Shown: positions 7,409 through 16,244, counted from the stretch's first letter. The stretch is 42,675 nt of DNA from an uncultured delta proteobacterium (GCA_903923175.1 CAIXWQ010000726.1:1-42675); one strand, 5' to 3'. Numbers and translations: made by a program. The notes: a model not told the origin generated them from the letters alone.

Positions 7409-8200
7409 ATGAACATCGTCTCCAAATCCAAGGCCGTGCTGCTCGCGATGGGCGCGTCGCCCGTCATGTACCTGATGATCGCCCTCAGCGTGCTGAGCCT
7501 CGCGATCATCCTCGAGCGCGCCTACTTCTTCTATTCGATCCGCGACGACCTCGAGCGCCTCGCGGGGCAGCTGCGCTCGTTCCTGCGCGCGCACGACTAC
7601 TCCGAGGCGCGCAAGATGCTCGAGGCCTCGCCCTCGGCCGAGGCGGCCGTGGTGATCGCCGGGCTCGCCGAGCTGGACCACGGCCCGCACGCCGCCGAGG
7701 AGGCCATGGCCGGCGCGACCGCGCTGCAGCGCATGAAGCTCGAGCGACGCCTCGCCTACCTCGGAACGCTGGGCAACAACGCCCCGTTCATCGGGCTCTT
7801 CGGCACCGTCATCGGCATCATGCAGGCCTTCGAGCGCGTCGGCGAGGCGGGCAAGGCGGGGGCGCAGGTCGCGTCGAACTCGCTCGCCCCGACCGAGGTC
7901 ATGAACGCCATCTCCGAGGCGCTCGTCGCGACGGCGATCGGCCTCGGCGTGGCGATCCCGGCCGTCGTCGCGTTCAACTACTTCGGGCGGCTCATCAAGG
8001 CGACGGTCACCAACACCGACGCGCTCAGCCGCGTGCTCCTCGCGCACATGAAGGCCGAGGACGCCCCGCTCGAGGCCGCCGCGCCGCGCCGCGTGACGCC
8101 GACGAAGAAGCGCGAGGCGGCGCCCGAGAAGAGCGACAAGGGCGGCAAGTCCGAGAAGTCGGAGTCGCGCGCGGCCGAGTCGGGCGACGAGGAGAGCTGA
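7409..8200 (+). CDS. exbB: ExbB/TolQ/MotA-family proton channel
   Basis: This is the pentameric inner-membrane channel component that, with ExbD, converts the proton motive force into work by a TonB/TolA-like partner. The start is ATG 7409 with an AGGA site about eight bases upstream; the track's longer start is not credible. Hydrophobic segments lie near residues 17-37, 117-139 and 165-189, the usual three-helix topology. LGTLGNNAPFIGLFGTVIGI and ISEALVATAIGLGVAIPAV are the family signatures. The last 40 residues are a Lys/Glu/Ser-rich cytoplasmic tail. It is followed two bases later by exbD and then tonB. TolQ function cannot be excluded, but the TonB neighbour favours ExbB. Confidence 0.9.
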   Translation: MNIVSKSKAVLLAMGASPVMYLMIALSVLSLAIILERAYFFYSIRDDLERLAGQLRSFLRAHDYSEARKMLEASPSAEAAVVIAGLAELDHGPHAAEEAMAGATALQRMKLERRLAYLGTLGNNAPFIGLFGTVIGIMQAFERVGEAGKAGAQVASNSLAPTEVMNAISEALVATAIGLGVAIPAVVAFNYFGRLIKATVTNTDALSRVLLAHMKAEDAPLEAAAPRRVTPTKKREAAPEKSDKGGKSEKSESRAAESGDEES

Positions 8201-8202
8201 GC

Positions 8203-8649
8203 ATGGCCGGCGGCGCGCGCAGCGACGGCGACGACGAGATGATCACGGCGATCAACGTGACGCCGATGGTCGACATCACGCTCGTGCTCTTGATCATCTT
8301 CATGGTGACCGCGAAGGTCATCGTGTCGCAGGCCATCCCCCTCGATCTCCCGAAGGCAGCGAGCGGCGGCGAGACGCAGGTCGTCTTCGCGGTCTCGATC
8401 GACAAGGAAGGGCACCTGCTGGCCGACAAGCGCCCCATCGCGACGGACGAGGAGCTGCGCAAGGTGGCGGCCGAGGCGCTCGCGAAGAACAAGGATCTTC
8501 GCACCGTGATCCAGGCGTCGTCCCAGACGACCCACGGCACCGTCATCCACGTGCTCGACCAGCTGCGTCAGGCCGGCGTCGTGAAGATCGGCTTCGCCAT
8601 CGACAAGACCGCGTCGGCGACCGGCGTGAAGGTCACCCCTAAGCAGTGA
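8203..8649 (+). CDS. exbD: ExbD/TolR-family biopolymer transport protein
   Basis: This is the partner of the preceding channel protein. A single N-terminal membrane helix follows TAINVTPMVDITLVLLIIF. Asp24 in this helix matches the conserved proton-carrying Asp of ExbD/TolR. The periplasmic part (about 45-148) contains the usual VSIDKEGHLLADKRPI and LRTVIQASSQTTHGTVIHVL segments. Its 148 residues are standard. The gap to exbB is two bases, so co-translation is expected. Confidence 0.95.
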   Translation: MAGGARSDGDDEMITAINVTPMVDITLVLLIIFMVTAKVIVSQAIPLDLPKAASGGETQVVFAVSIDKEGHLLADKRPIATDEELRKVAAEALAKNKDLRTVIQASSQTTHGTVIHVLDQLRQAGVVKIGFAIDKTASATGVKVTPKQ

Positions 8650-8782
8650 GCCCAGGCGCGACACGGGCTCGCCCGAGCGGGCGCGACGTGTCAGAACTCC
8701 GGGCCGGACTCGCGGTAGACCATTTCACGCAGCTCGTGCGTATCCAGGCAGCCCGCCGACGAATCGGAAGCAGACGATCGCC

Positions 8783-9667
8783 GTGAACCCCGACACCCTC
8801 GAGAGCGACGCGAGCTACGCCCCCGCGCGAGCGACCCCCGTGCCCGGCACGTCGCCGTCGCCGTTCGAGCGCGTGCTGCATTTCGGCGAGTCGCGCTGGG
8901 GCGTGGCGGTGCTCGGCGGCAGCCTCGCCCTCGCGCTCGCCGCCCACCTCGCGATCGGCCAGGCGCGCGTGCTGCTCGCCGTGCGCGTGTCGCTGCCGGC
9001 GTTCTACAAGACGGCCGAGTACATCGACGTGCAGGAGCTCCCCAAAGAAGAGCCGAAGGAAGAGAAGGCCCCCGAGCCGAGCCCCGAGGCCAAGTCGCCG
9101 AACGTCCCCCAGGACACCAAGCCGACGCAAGAGCCCCCCCCGCCGCCGGCGGCCAAGGCCGGCAACCTGCTCACCGACCCCGATCCGAACGGCGACAAGG
9201 ACGTGCCCACGTTCGTCACCGACCCGAACGGGAACGCCTACGGCGACGGGGTCGTGGCGAAGGGCGGGACCGCGGAGCACGGCGACCCGAAAGGCGCAGC
9301 CACGGGCGTGCCGAAGGGGCCCGGCACCGGGACCCCGGCGAAGGGGCCGCCTGCGCCGCCGCCCGCGCCGACCATCGTCGCGGCCGCAGATCTGAGCCGC
9401 AAGCCGTCGCTCTCGAACTCGGGCGCCTGCAACGGCTACTTCCCGAACGACGCCGACGACAACGAGGCCACTGTGCTGGTGAGCGTCGTGGTGAAGCCCG
9501 ACGGCGGCGTGTCGTCGGTGGCGCTCGTGTCGGAGGACCCGCGCGGGCAGGGCTTCGGCGCGGCCGCCAAGAAGTGCCTCTCGGCGCAGAAGCTCGCGCC
9601 AGGGCTCGACAAGGGCGGCGCCGCGGTCACCTCCGCGACGCAGTTCCGCATCCACTTCACGCGCTGA
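8783..9667 (+). CDS. tonB: TonB-family energy transducer
   Basis: TonB proteins span the periplasm and energise outer-membrane transporters. The start is GTG 8783, with no strong ribosome site. One membrane helix lies near residues 41-60. A Pro/Glu/Lys-rich then Gly/Pro-rich spacer covers about 85-195. The C-terminal domain (about 205-294) has ATVLVSVVVKPDGGVSSVAL and a final FRIHF strand typical of TonB. Two Cys (in GACNGYF and KKCLSAQ) are unusual and could form a disulphide. It lies 133 bp after exbD, completing an ExbB-ExbD-TonB set. The outer-membrane partner is not in the window. Confidence 0.85.
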   Translation: MNPDTLESDASYAPARATPVPGTSPSPFERVLHFGESRWGVAVLGGSLALALAAHLAIGQARVLLAVRVSLPAFYKTAEYIDVQELPKEEPKEEKAPEPSPEAKSPNVPQDTKPTQEPPPPPAAKAGNLLTDPDPNGDKDVPTFVTDPNGNAYGDGVVAKGGTAEHGDPKGAATGVPKGPGTGTPAKGPPAPPPAPTIVAAADLSRKPSLSNSGACNGYFPNDADDNEATVLVSVVVKPDGGVSSVALVSEDPRGQGFGAAAKKCLSAQKLAPGLDKGGAAVTSATQFRIHFTR

Positions 9668-9737
9668 GAACGCGCGTCTGACCGGTGCCGCTCGCGGGTC
9701 GCGCACCTCGCGGGCGCGCCGACGCGCGACGCGCAGC

Positions 9738-10046
9738 TCAGTCCTTCTTCTTGGACCCGCAGGCGCACCCGCATGGGGCGCCGGTGTTCACGTCGGGTGG
9801 CGGGGCGACCCCGGCCTCGCGTTCGAGGAAGCCCCAGAGCGACGCCTCGCAGTCGGCGGGCATGGTGGCGAGCACCTCGACGCGCGCGATCTTCTTCGTG
9901 GCGAGGAAGGTGCGGAGGAAGGCGGCGCACGGCGGGCACATCTGGATGTGCAGCTCGAGGCTCTGCGCCGTGTGGTTGTCGAGCTCGCCGTCGACGTACG
10001 ACGACAGGAGGTTCTCGATCAGCTGGTTGCAGGTGTCGACGTCCAT
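9738..10046 (-). CDS. Zinc-finger anti-sigma-like protein (zf-HC2 type)
   Basis: This 102-residue protein has the anti-sigma zinc-finger pattern: Cys6, then LLSSYVDGELDNHTAQSLEL, then HIQMCPPC (HxxxCxxC). In known members these residues bind zinc and the domain holds an ECF sigma factor. There is no membrane helix, so it would be cytoplasmic. The C-terminus ends in a second Cys cluster, CGCACGSKKKD, which is unusual and may bind metal or sense redox state. No sigma factor gene is adjacent; the only one in the window is 18 kb away. It could act on a distant sigma factor. Confidence 0.75.
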   Translation of the reverse strand: MDVDTCNQLIENLLSSYVDGELDNHTAQSLELHIQMCPPCAAFLRTFLATKKIARVEVLATMPADCEASLWGFLEREAGVAPPPDVNTGAPCGCACGSKKKD

Positions 10047-10335
10047 CTCTCGACCAGTGCGCAGCAGATGCTTGCTTCGCGAGCGCCGTTACGCGCGCGG
10101 TCGAAGATCGGCGCGACCTTCTCTGCAGACTAGCGATTCCACGGCGAACGTCGAAACATCCGGTGGGTACGCAGACTCGCACGCGCACGTGAGGTTCGCC
10201 CTTGCCCCACCCGCTCGAGCCTGCCTCGGCCCGCCGACACGCGACGCTCCCCGCGCACACCGCGCTGGGGGGCGGTGGCCGCACCGAAAGTGCCGTGATA
10301 CGCGCGCCGCGCACGAACTTCCCAGGAGAGGCACC

Positions 10336-11436
10336 ATGTCGCGAGCGCACCACCATCTCTTCCGTCTGCTCGGGGTCGGCACCGTCGGCGCGGCTCTGCT
10401 CGTCGCCTGCGGCGGCGAAGAGCCCGAGCCCAAGGTCGCCAAGCCGCCGGTCGCCGCGAGCACGTCGGCGCCGGCTTCTGCGTCGGTCACGACGCCGCCC
10501 CCGCCGGCCGAGCCGACGCTCGACGAGCGCAAGGCCAAGGCGAAGGCCGCCATCGACGCGAAGGACTGGGCGACCGCGAAGGCGGAGCTCCAGGCCGTGA
10601 TCGCGAAGAAGCCGGACGACGCCGTCGCGCAGCGATGGCTCGGCGACGTGCACACCGCGCAGGGGAACTACCCGGGCGCCACCGACGCGTACCTCGCGGC
10701 GTCGAAGGCGGACGGCGGCAAGGACGAGGGGCTCGCGCTGGCGGCGCTCGACGGGCTGCGCAAGGCGAAGCGCTGGGACGACGCGATCTCGCTCGCGCAG
10801 CTCGCGCTCAAGAGCAACGACAAGTCGATGCCGCTGTGGCTCAGCCTCGGCCTCGCCCAGCAGCACAAGGGCGACCACGAAGCGTCGATCGACACGTACT
10901 CGAAGATGACCGTCGCGTTCCCCGACGAGCCCGAGCTCTGGGCGCGCCTCGCGCTCGCGCAGGCCCACGCCGGCAAGAAGGACGAGGCGAAGAAGTCGGC
11001 GAAGGCCGGCGTCGACGCGTGGCTCGCCGCGCGCGACCCGAAGAAGAAGAAAGACGTGAAGCTCGGCGCCGGGGCCGAGGAGATCGCGATGCTCGCGCGC
11101 GCGTATCGCCGCGCGGGCGACGCGAACGGCGCTCTCGGCGCGCTGGGCAAGTACGCGATCCCGAAGGACGAGACGGCGACGGAGCTCGAGATCGAGAAGG
11201 GCTTCGCGCTGCGCGCCAAGAAAGATCTCAAGGGCGCCGAGGCGCAGGTGAAGAAGGCGCTCGCCTCCGGTGGCGACGGCTACGCGCCGGCGCACCTGCT
11301 CTGGGCGGGGATCTCGGTCGACCAGAAGAAGCTCGACGACGCGAAGAAGCACTTCGCCGATTACAAGTCGCGCGTCGGCGAGGGCGCGCCGGCGTGGTGG
11401 GCGGACGCGAAGGAGATCGAGGCTTCGATCAAGTAG
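10336..11436 (+). CDS. TPR-repeat lipoprotein
   Basis: The start at ATG 10336 has AGGAGAG just upstream. A signal peptide ends in the lipobox LVAC (Cys25), followed by a Pro/Ala/Ser linker to about residue 60. The rest is helical tetratricopeptide repeats, for example WATAKAELQAVIAKKPDDAV, GNYPGATDAYLAASKA and GDHEASIDTYSKMTVAFPDE. TPR lipoproteins usually act as protein-binding scaffolds at the periplasmic face of the membrane. The binding partner is unknown. The gene stands alone: 289 bp lie upstream and a strong terminator follows. Confidence 0.85.
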   Translation: MSRAHHHLFRLLGVGTVGAALLVACGGEEPEPKVAKPPVAASTSAPASASVTTPPPPAEPTLDERKAKAKAAIDAKDWATAKAELQAVIAKKPDDAVAQRWLGDVHTAQGNYPGATDAYLAASKADGGKDEGLALAALDGLRKAKRWDDAISLAQLALKSNDKSMPLWLSLGLAQQHKGDHEASIDTYSKMTVAFPDEPELWARLALAQAHAGKKDEAKKSAKAGVDAWLAARDPKKKKDVKLGAGAEEIAMLARAYRRAGDANGALGALGKYAIPKDETATELEIEKGFALRAKKDLKGAEAQVKKALASGGDGYAPAHLLWAGISVDQKKLDDAKKHFADYKSRVGEGAPAWWADAKEIEASIK

Positions 11437-11545
11437 CTGCGCGGGTCGAACGCGCCCCACCTCCCCGGCTACGAGGGGGCCGGCGTGCAGATCTGAAAGT
11501 CGCCGGACGGCCTCGCGCTGCAGGCGCGAACGGCGGCGAGCAACG

Positions 11546-11580
11546 GCGAGAGGCGCAACACGCGCCTCTCGCGCGTTTTT
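11546..11580 (+). terminator. Rho-independent terminator
   Basis: A perfect 11-bp stem (gcgagaggcgc with gcgcctctcgc), a 5-nt loop and a terminal TTTTT run lie about 110 bp after the TPR lipoprotein gene and before the response regulator. Confidence 0.85.
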
Positions 11581-11731
11581 GGCCTCTCCACGCAACGAGT
11601 GCGCTCGGCACGGCCCCTGCAAAGGAATGCGCCAGCGGGGGGCGCTTCCACGCCGACCCCGCGTCAAGTTCCTCCGTCCCTTCCTGGCTCTCCGGCCAGG
11701 CGCGGGCGGTCGCAACCCGGGTGGGCACGCC

Positions 11732-12127
11732 ATGCCGAGGGTTCTGGTCGTCGACGATCACAGCGAGAAGCGCGAGGACCTCGCCCGCAGCTTGCGGATG
11801 GCGGGGTTCGACGCGCACGTGACCGACAGCCAGACCGCGCTCGCCGCGGCGGCGAGCTCGGGCGCCGATCTGGCGATCGTCGATCTGATGCTCCACGGCA
11901 CCAACGGCTTCGAGCTCGCACGGCGGATGCGCGCGTCGAGCCCAGCGGTGCGGGTGGTGCTCACGAGCGACTACCATTTCAGCGCGACGCAGCTCGAACG
12001 GATCGACTGCGGCGCGGTCGGCTTCGTGCCGCGACCGTTCGAGCTCGAGGAGCTGACGAGCTTCCTTTGGGCGAAGCTCGCCGCCGTGAGCGCGAACGTG
12101 CTGGAAGCCGCCATCGATCGGTCGTAA
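11732..12127 (+). CDS. Stand-alone response regulator (receiver only)
   Basis: A 131-residue receiver domain with no output domain. The acidic pair is Asp8-Asp9 (VLVVDDH), the phosphoacceptor is Asp51 (AIVDLML) and Thr78 is in place (VVLTSDYH). The usually invariant Lys is Arg101 (VPRPF). That Lys contacts the phosphoryl group, so signalling could be altered. The start is ATG 11732. It lies 48 bp upstream of queA on the same strand, but a functional link to tRNA modification is not obvious. No kinase is adjacent. Confidence 0.9.
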   Translation: MPRVLVVDDHSEKREDLARSLRMAGFDAHVTDSQTALAAAASSGADLAIVDLMLHGTNGFELARRMRASSPAVRVVLTSDYHFSATQLERIDCGAVGFVPRPFELEELTSFLWAKLAAVSANVLEAAIDRS

Positions 12128-12175
12128 AGGCTCGCGCCTCGCGCGCCCGTTCGGCGCGCATCGCCGAGGGAATTC

Positions 12176-13420
12176 GTGCGCGTCGCTCTGCTCGATTACG
12201 CCCTGCCCCCGGAACGAATCGCGCAGAAGCCTCCCGAGGCGCGTGAAGGCGGGCGCTTGCTGGTGGTCGATCCGCGCGCAGCCGACGACGTCGCGCTGCA
12301 AGACGAGGTCGTCGAAGATCTCCCGCGGCTGCTCCCCCAGGGCGCGCTGCTGGTGGTGAACGACACGCGCGTGCTCCCCGCACGCCTGCTGGCGAAGAAG
12401 GCCGAGACCGGCGGAAAGGTCGAGATCTTCCTGGTCCGCCAGGAAGAGCCCGAGCCGCCCGCTGGCGAGGACGGCGTCCTCGAGCACGAGCCGCCGCCCG
12501 AAGGGGCCGAGCACTGGCGCGCGCTCGGCAAGTCCTCGAAGCCGCTGCGGTTCGAGCAGGATCTCGAGGTCGGCGAGGACCTCGTCGTGCGCATCCTCGG
12601 GCGCGCGGAGGACGACGGCCTGCTCCGCGTGCGACTCAGCTCGCCGACCGGCATGCCGATCCTGAAGGCGATCGAGTCGTACGGTCACATCCCGCTCCCG
12701 CCGTACATCAAGCGCGCCGACGAGGGCGACGACGCGGAGCGCTACCAAACCGTCTTCGCGCGGAACACCGGCGCGGTCGCGGCGCCGACGGCGGGGCTGC
12801 ACCTCTCTCGCGCGCTGCTCGGCCGGCTCGCGATCGCCGGGATCGAGCTCGCGTCGGTGACGCTGCACGTCGGGCTCGGCACGTTCCAGCCGGTGACGGC
12901 GGAGGACTTCGACGCCCACGCGATGCACGAGGAGCGGGTCGACGTGCCGCGCGCAGCGGTCGAGGCGATCGCGCGTGCGAAGCGCGAGGGGCGACCGGTG
13001 ATCGCCGTCGGCACGACGGTGGTGCGCGCGCTCGAGGCCGCGGCCCGCGAGGCCGAGCGCGTCGGCGCGCACGAGCTCCAGCCGTTCCACGGCGCGACGA
13101 GGTTGCTGCTGCAGCCCGGCGAGCGCCTGCGCGTCGTCGACGCGCTGCTCACGAACTTCCACCTGCCGAAGTCGACGCTGCTCGCGCTGGTCGCGACGTT
13201 CCTCGGCGTGCCGAACCTGCACCGCGTGTATCGCCACGCGATCGACGCGGAGTACCGCTTCTACTCGTACGGCGACGCGATGCTCATCCGCCGCGCGCTC
13301 GACCCCGAGGCGGCGAAGGCCACGGTCGCCGTCGCCGAGGCCGCCGACGCCGCGGAGACCGCCGCACGCGCGCAAGCCTCGGCGCAGGCCGACGCGACGC
13401 CGAAGCCCGAGGCCCCGTGA
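12176..13420 (+). CDS. queA: tRNA preQ1(34) S-adenosylmethionine ribosyltransferase-isomerase QueA
   Basis: QueA transfers the ribosyl part of S-adenosylmethionine to preQ1 at position 34 of tRNA, forming epoxyqueuosine. Family motifs include the opening LLDYALPPERIAQKPPEARE, LLVVNDTRVLPARLL, IPLPPYIKR, YQTVFARNTGAVAAPTAGLH, THVGLGTF-like LHVGLGTFQPV, and TNFHLPKSTLL near the C-terminus. The start is GTG 12176, with GAGGG just upstream. The protein has 414 residues against about 350 usual; the excess is a mid-protein insert and an Ala-rich C-terminal extension. The stop overlaps the tgt start (GTGA), so the two are coupled. Confidence 0.95.
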   Translation: MRVALLDYALPPERIAQKPPEAREGGRLLVVDPRAADDVALQDEVVEDLPRLLPQGALLVVNDTRVLPARLLAKKAETGGKVEIFLVRQEEPEPPAGEDGVLEHEPPPEGAEHWRALGKSSKPLRFEQDLEVGEDLVVRILGRAEDDGLLRVRLSSPTGMPILKAIESYGHIPLPPYIKRADEGDDAERYQTVFARNTGAVAAPTAGLHLSRALLGRLAIAGIELASVTLHVGLGTFQPVTAEDFDAHAMHEERVDVPRAAVEAIARAKREGRPVIAVGTTVVRALEAAAREAERVGAHELQPFHGATRLLLQPGERLRVVDALLTNFHLPKSTLLALVATFLGVPNLHRVYRHAIDAEYRFYSYGDAMLIRRALDPEAAKATVAVAEAADAAETAARAQASAQADATPKPEAP

Positions 13421-14616
13421 CCGCGCCCGTCACGCCGGGGTTCTCGTTCCGCACCGAGGCGAGCGACGGCCACGCGCGCGTCGGCCGCTTCACGACGCCC
13501 CACTTCGACGTCGAGACGCCGACCTTCATGCCGGTGGGGACGCAGGGCTCGGTGAAGGGGCTCTCGCCCGCCGAGGTCGAGTCGACGGGCGCGCAGATCG
13601 TCCTCGGAAACACGTATCACCTGTGGCTGCGGCCAGGCCCAGAGCTCATCGCGAAGCTCGGCGGGCTGCACGGGTTCACCAAGTGGCCGCGCGCGATGCT
13701 CACGGACAGCGGCGGCTTCCAGGCGTTCTCGCTGGCGCAGGAGGGGCCGCGCACCGCCGCGACCGCCGGCAAGTTCAACGCGGGCGCGAAGATCTCCGAA
13801 GAGGGCGTGGTGTTCCGCTCGCACCTCGACGGCTCGCGCCACGCGATGACGCCGGAGACGTCGATGCTCGTGCAAGGGCAGCTCGGCGCCGACGTCTCGA
13901 TGCAGCTCGACGAGTGCACGCCGCTCTCCGACGAGAAGGTGCGCGATCGCGCGGCGCTCGAGGGCGCCGTCGCGCGCACGACCCGCTGGGCCAAGCGCTG
14001 CCTCGACGTGTGGAACCGCGATTACCGGCACCAGCAGAAGGCGCTCTTCGGCATCGTGCAGGGCGGCACCTTCGTCGACCTGCGCATCGCGCACGCGGAG
14101 GAGCTCGCGGCGCTCGATTTCGACGGTCTCGCGCTCGGCGGCTTCTCGGTCGGCGAGCCGATCCCGATGATGTACGAGGCGCTCGCCGAGGTCGCGCATC
14201 GGCTCGACGCCGAGCGGCCGCGCTACCTGATGGGCGTCGGCACGCCGCTCGATCTGCTCGAGGGGGTCGAGCACGGCGTCGATCTGTTCGACTGCGTCCT
14301 GCCCACGCGCAACGCGCGCAACGGTCAGGCGCTCACGCGCTTCGGCACGGTGAACATCAAGCAGGCGCGCTTCCGCGAGGATCCGCGCCCGCTCGACGAG
14401 GCGTGCGGTTGCGCGTGCTGCGCAGGCGGCTACGCGCGGGCGTACCTTCGGCACCTCTTCGTCGCGGGCGAGATGCTGGTGCTGCGGCTGCTCTCGATCC
14501 ACAACCTGTGGACGTACGGCGCGCTCATGCGCGAGGCGCGGGCGGCGATCCGCGAGGGGCGCTACGCGGCGTTCAAGCGGAGCTGGATCGAGGGGTGGAA
14601 TCGCGGGGTCGAGTAA
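13417..14616 (+). CDS. tgt: tRNA-guanine transglycosylase Tgt
   Basis: Tgt exchanges guanine 34 for preQ1 in GUN-anticodon tRNAs, the step before QueA. The motifs are FDVETPTFMPVGTQGSVKGL, the catalytic MLTDSGGFQAFSL, GGFSVGEP, LPTRNARNGQALT, and the zinc site CGCACC with a downstream His (LRHLF). Its 399 residues are near the usual size of about 375. The start is GTG 13417, overlapping the queA stop. The queA-tgt pair is a classic queuosine unit; no preQ1 synthesis genes are in the window. Confidence 0.95.
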   Translation: MTAPVTPGFSFRTEASDGHARVGRFTTPHFDVETPTFMPVGTQGSVKGLSPAEVESTGAQIVLGNTYHLWLRPGPELIAKLGGLHGFTKWPRAMLTDSGGFQAFSLAQEGPRTAATAGKFNAGAKISEEGVVFRSHLDGSRHAMTPETSMLVQGQLGADVSMQLDECTPLSDEKVRDRAALEGAVARTTRWAKRCLDVWNRDYRHQQKALFGIVQGGTFVDLRIAHAEELAALDFDGLALGGFSVGEPIPMMYEALAEVAHRLDAERPRYLMGVGTPLDLLEGVEHGVDLFDCVLPTRNARNGQALTRFGTVNIKQARFREDPRPLDEACGCACCAGGYARAYLRHLFVAGEMLVLRLLSIHNLWTYGALMREARAAIREGRYAAFKRSWIEGWNRGVE

Positions 14617-14641
14617 GACGTCGCGACGGCGCGGGCGATCG

Positions 14642-14662
14642 AGGAACCCGCCCCGGGTTCTT
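14642..14662 (+). terminator. Possible weak terminator after tgt
   Basis: An inverted repeat (aggaaccc/gggttctt with one G-U pair, 5-nt loop) lies in the 84-bp gap between tgt and the flippase gene. It has only a short T stretch, so termination would be partial at best. Confidence 0.35.
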
Positions 14663-14700
14663 CACGGCCGTGCTCGGGGCATGTAGAACCCGCGTCGCAG

Positions 14701-16167
14701 ATGGGCGACCCCTCGATCGGAAACCGCGCGACCCGTGGCGCGATGTGGAGCATCGGGGCCAGCGTCGGCGCCCGCGTGATCGGGCTCGTCGGCACGATCT
14801 TCATGACGCGGGTGCTCGCGCCCGACGTGATCGGCGAGGTCTCCGCCGCCGCGGTGCTCGCCTCGTCGACCAACGCGCTCTCGCACGTCGGGTTCAACCA
14901 GTACCTGCTCACGCAGGCGCACGAGAGCTCCGAGCGCACGTACCACGTCGCGGTCGTGAACGCGGTGTTCGGCACCGTGGGGCTCGCGCTCATCGCCTTC
15001 TCGGGCTCGCTCTTCGCGGGGATGTTCAGCGCGCCCAACCTCACGGCGTATCTCCCCGGCCTCGCGCTCGCCGTGCTCCTGCGCCGCTACGGCGCGATCG
15101 CAGACAAGATCCTCGTGCGCGACCTGCGCTTCCGGGAGCTCGCGGTGGCGAGCGCCGCCGGCGAGCTCGTCTACACGTTCAGCGCGGTCGCGCTCGCCGC
15201 GACGACGCGCCTCGGCGGCCAGGCCATCGTCGTCGGCAACCTGCTCCAGTCGATCGTCACCACCGGGCTCATCGTGCACGCGACGGGGTTCGGCTGGCTC
15301 GTGCGCGCGCCGTGGAGCTGGCGTCGCGCGAGGGAGATCCTGACCTACGGCTACCCGATCGGGCTCGGACAGCTGCTCTACTTCGGCGCGCGCTACTGGG
15401 ACAACCTGGCCTTCGGCGCGTTCTTCGGCCAGCGGGTGCTCGGCCTCTACAACATGGCCTACAACCTCGCCGACATCCCCGCGGTGCAGTTCGGCGAGCA
15501 GATGGCCGGCGTGCTGCTGCCGGCGATGCAGAAGGTGAACGAGACCGAGCGCAAGCGCGCAGTGGTGCGCGCGTCGGCGCTCCTCGCGCTGGTGGTGTTC
15601 CCGATCGCGATCGGGCTCGGCACGATCGCGCAGTCGCTCATGGCGGTGCTGCTCAAGCCCGCCTGGCAAGGGGTGGCGCCGCTGCTGACGGTGCTGAGCG
15701 CGCTCTCGGTGTTCCGCCCGCTGACGTTCGCGCTCTCCTCGTACCTGACCACGCTCGGCCGCAACAAGACGACGATGGCGCTCGAGGCGGTGAAGCTGGT
15801 GCTGCTCCTCGGCTGCATCGCCGCGTTCGCGCGCTGGGGGCCGCTCGCGTCGGCGACCGCGGTGGGGCTGGCGTTCGCGGCGCACGCGCTGCTCACCGCG
15901 GCGCTGCTGGTGATCACGGACGGCATCTCCGGGCGCGCGCTCTTCGGCGGGTTCCTGCGGCCGCTGGTGGCTTGCCTGGTCATGTCGGCGGCCGTGCTCG
16001 GGGCGCGCCACGGGCTGCTCGCGCGGGGCGTGAGCTCGCGCTGGCTGCTGCTCGCGGTCGAGATCGTGGTCGGCGCGCTCGTGTACGTGCCGATGGCGCT
16101 GCTCGTGGCGCGCGAGACGAGCCTCGAGTTCGTGGGGCGCGTGAGGAAGGCGCTCGGCCGCGGCTGA
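14701..16167 (+). CDS. Polysaccharide flippase (Wzx/MOP family)
   Basis: A 488-residue integral membrane protein with about twelve hydrophobic segments. It begins with the oligosaccharide flippase pattern RATRGAMWSIGASVGARVIG and FMTRVLAPDVIGEVSAA. YNMAYNLADIPAVQFGEQMA in the middle is also typical of Wzx/RfbX-type exporters. These move lipid-linked glycans across the inner membrane. No glycosyltransferase or polymerase cluster surrounds it, so its substrate is unknown. The start is ATG 14701, with no strong ribosome site. Confidence 0.88.
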   Translation: MGDPSIGNRATRGAMWSIGASVGARVIGLVGTIFMTRVLAPDVIGEVSAAAVLASSTNALSHVGFNQYLLTQAHESSERTYHVAVVNAVFGTVGLALIAFSGSLFAGMFSAPNLTAYLPGLALAVLLRRYGAIADKILVRDLRFRELAVASAAGELVYTFSAVALAATTRLGGQAIVVGNLLQSIVTTGLIVHATGFGWLVRAPWSWRRAREILTYGYPIGLGQLLYFGARYWDNLAFGAFFGQRVLGLYNMAYNLADIPAVQFGEQMAGVLLPAMQKVNETERKRAVVRASALLALVVFPIAIGLGTIAQSLMAVLLKPAWQGVAPLLTVLSALSVFRPLTFALSSYLTTLGRNKTTMALEAVKLVLLLGCIAAFARWGPLASATAVGLAFAAHALLTAALLVITDGISGRALFGGFLRPLVACLVMSAAVLGARHGLLARGVSSRWLLLAVEIVVGALVYVPMALLVARETSLEFVGRVRKALGRG

Positions 16168-16169
16168 GC

Positions 16170-16194
16170 GGCGCGCGCGTCGCGCTCGCGCGCC
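16170..16194 (+). terminator. GC-rich hairpin after the flippase gene
   Basis: An 8-bp perfect stem (ggcgcgcg/cgcgcgcc) with a 9-nt loop starts two bases after the flippase stop. It has no T-tract, so it is only a candidate transcription end. Confidence 0.35.
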
Positions 16195-16209
16195 ACGACA
16201 CGCTCGGCG

Positions 16210-16244
16210 CGCGTCATCGGCGCGGGTGACGCACCGATGACGCG
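16210..16244. promoter_or_regulatory. Long inverted repeat upstream of the CoA-transferase gene
   Basis: Arms cgcgtcatcggcgc and gcaccgatgacgcg pair over 14 bp with one G-U, around a 7-nt centre. There is no T-tract. The position, about 120 bp before the CoA-transferase ATG, suits either an operator or a transcript hairpin. Confidence 0.45.

Noticed and set aside
9436-11733. 765-residue minus-strand ORF
   Set aside because: It spans the TPR lipoprotein in antisense and has no recognisable domain. The real minus-strand gene here is the 102-residue zinc-finger protein in another frame.
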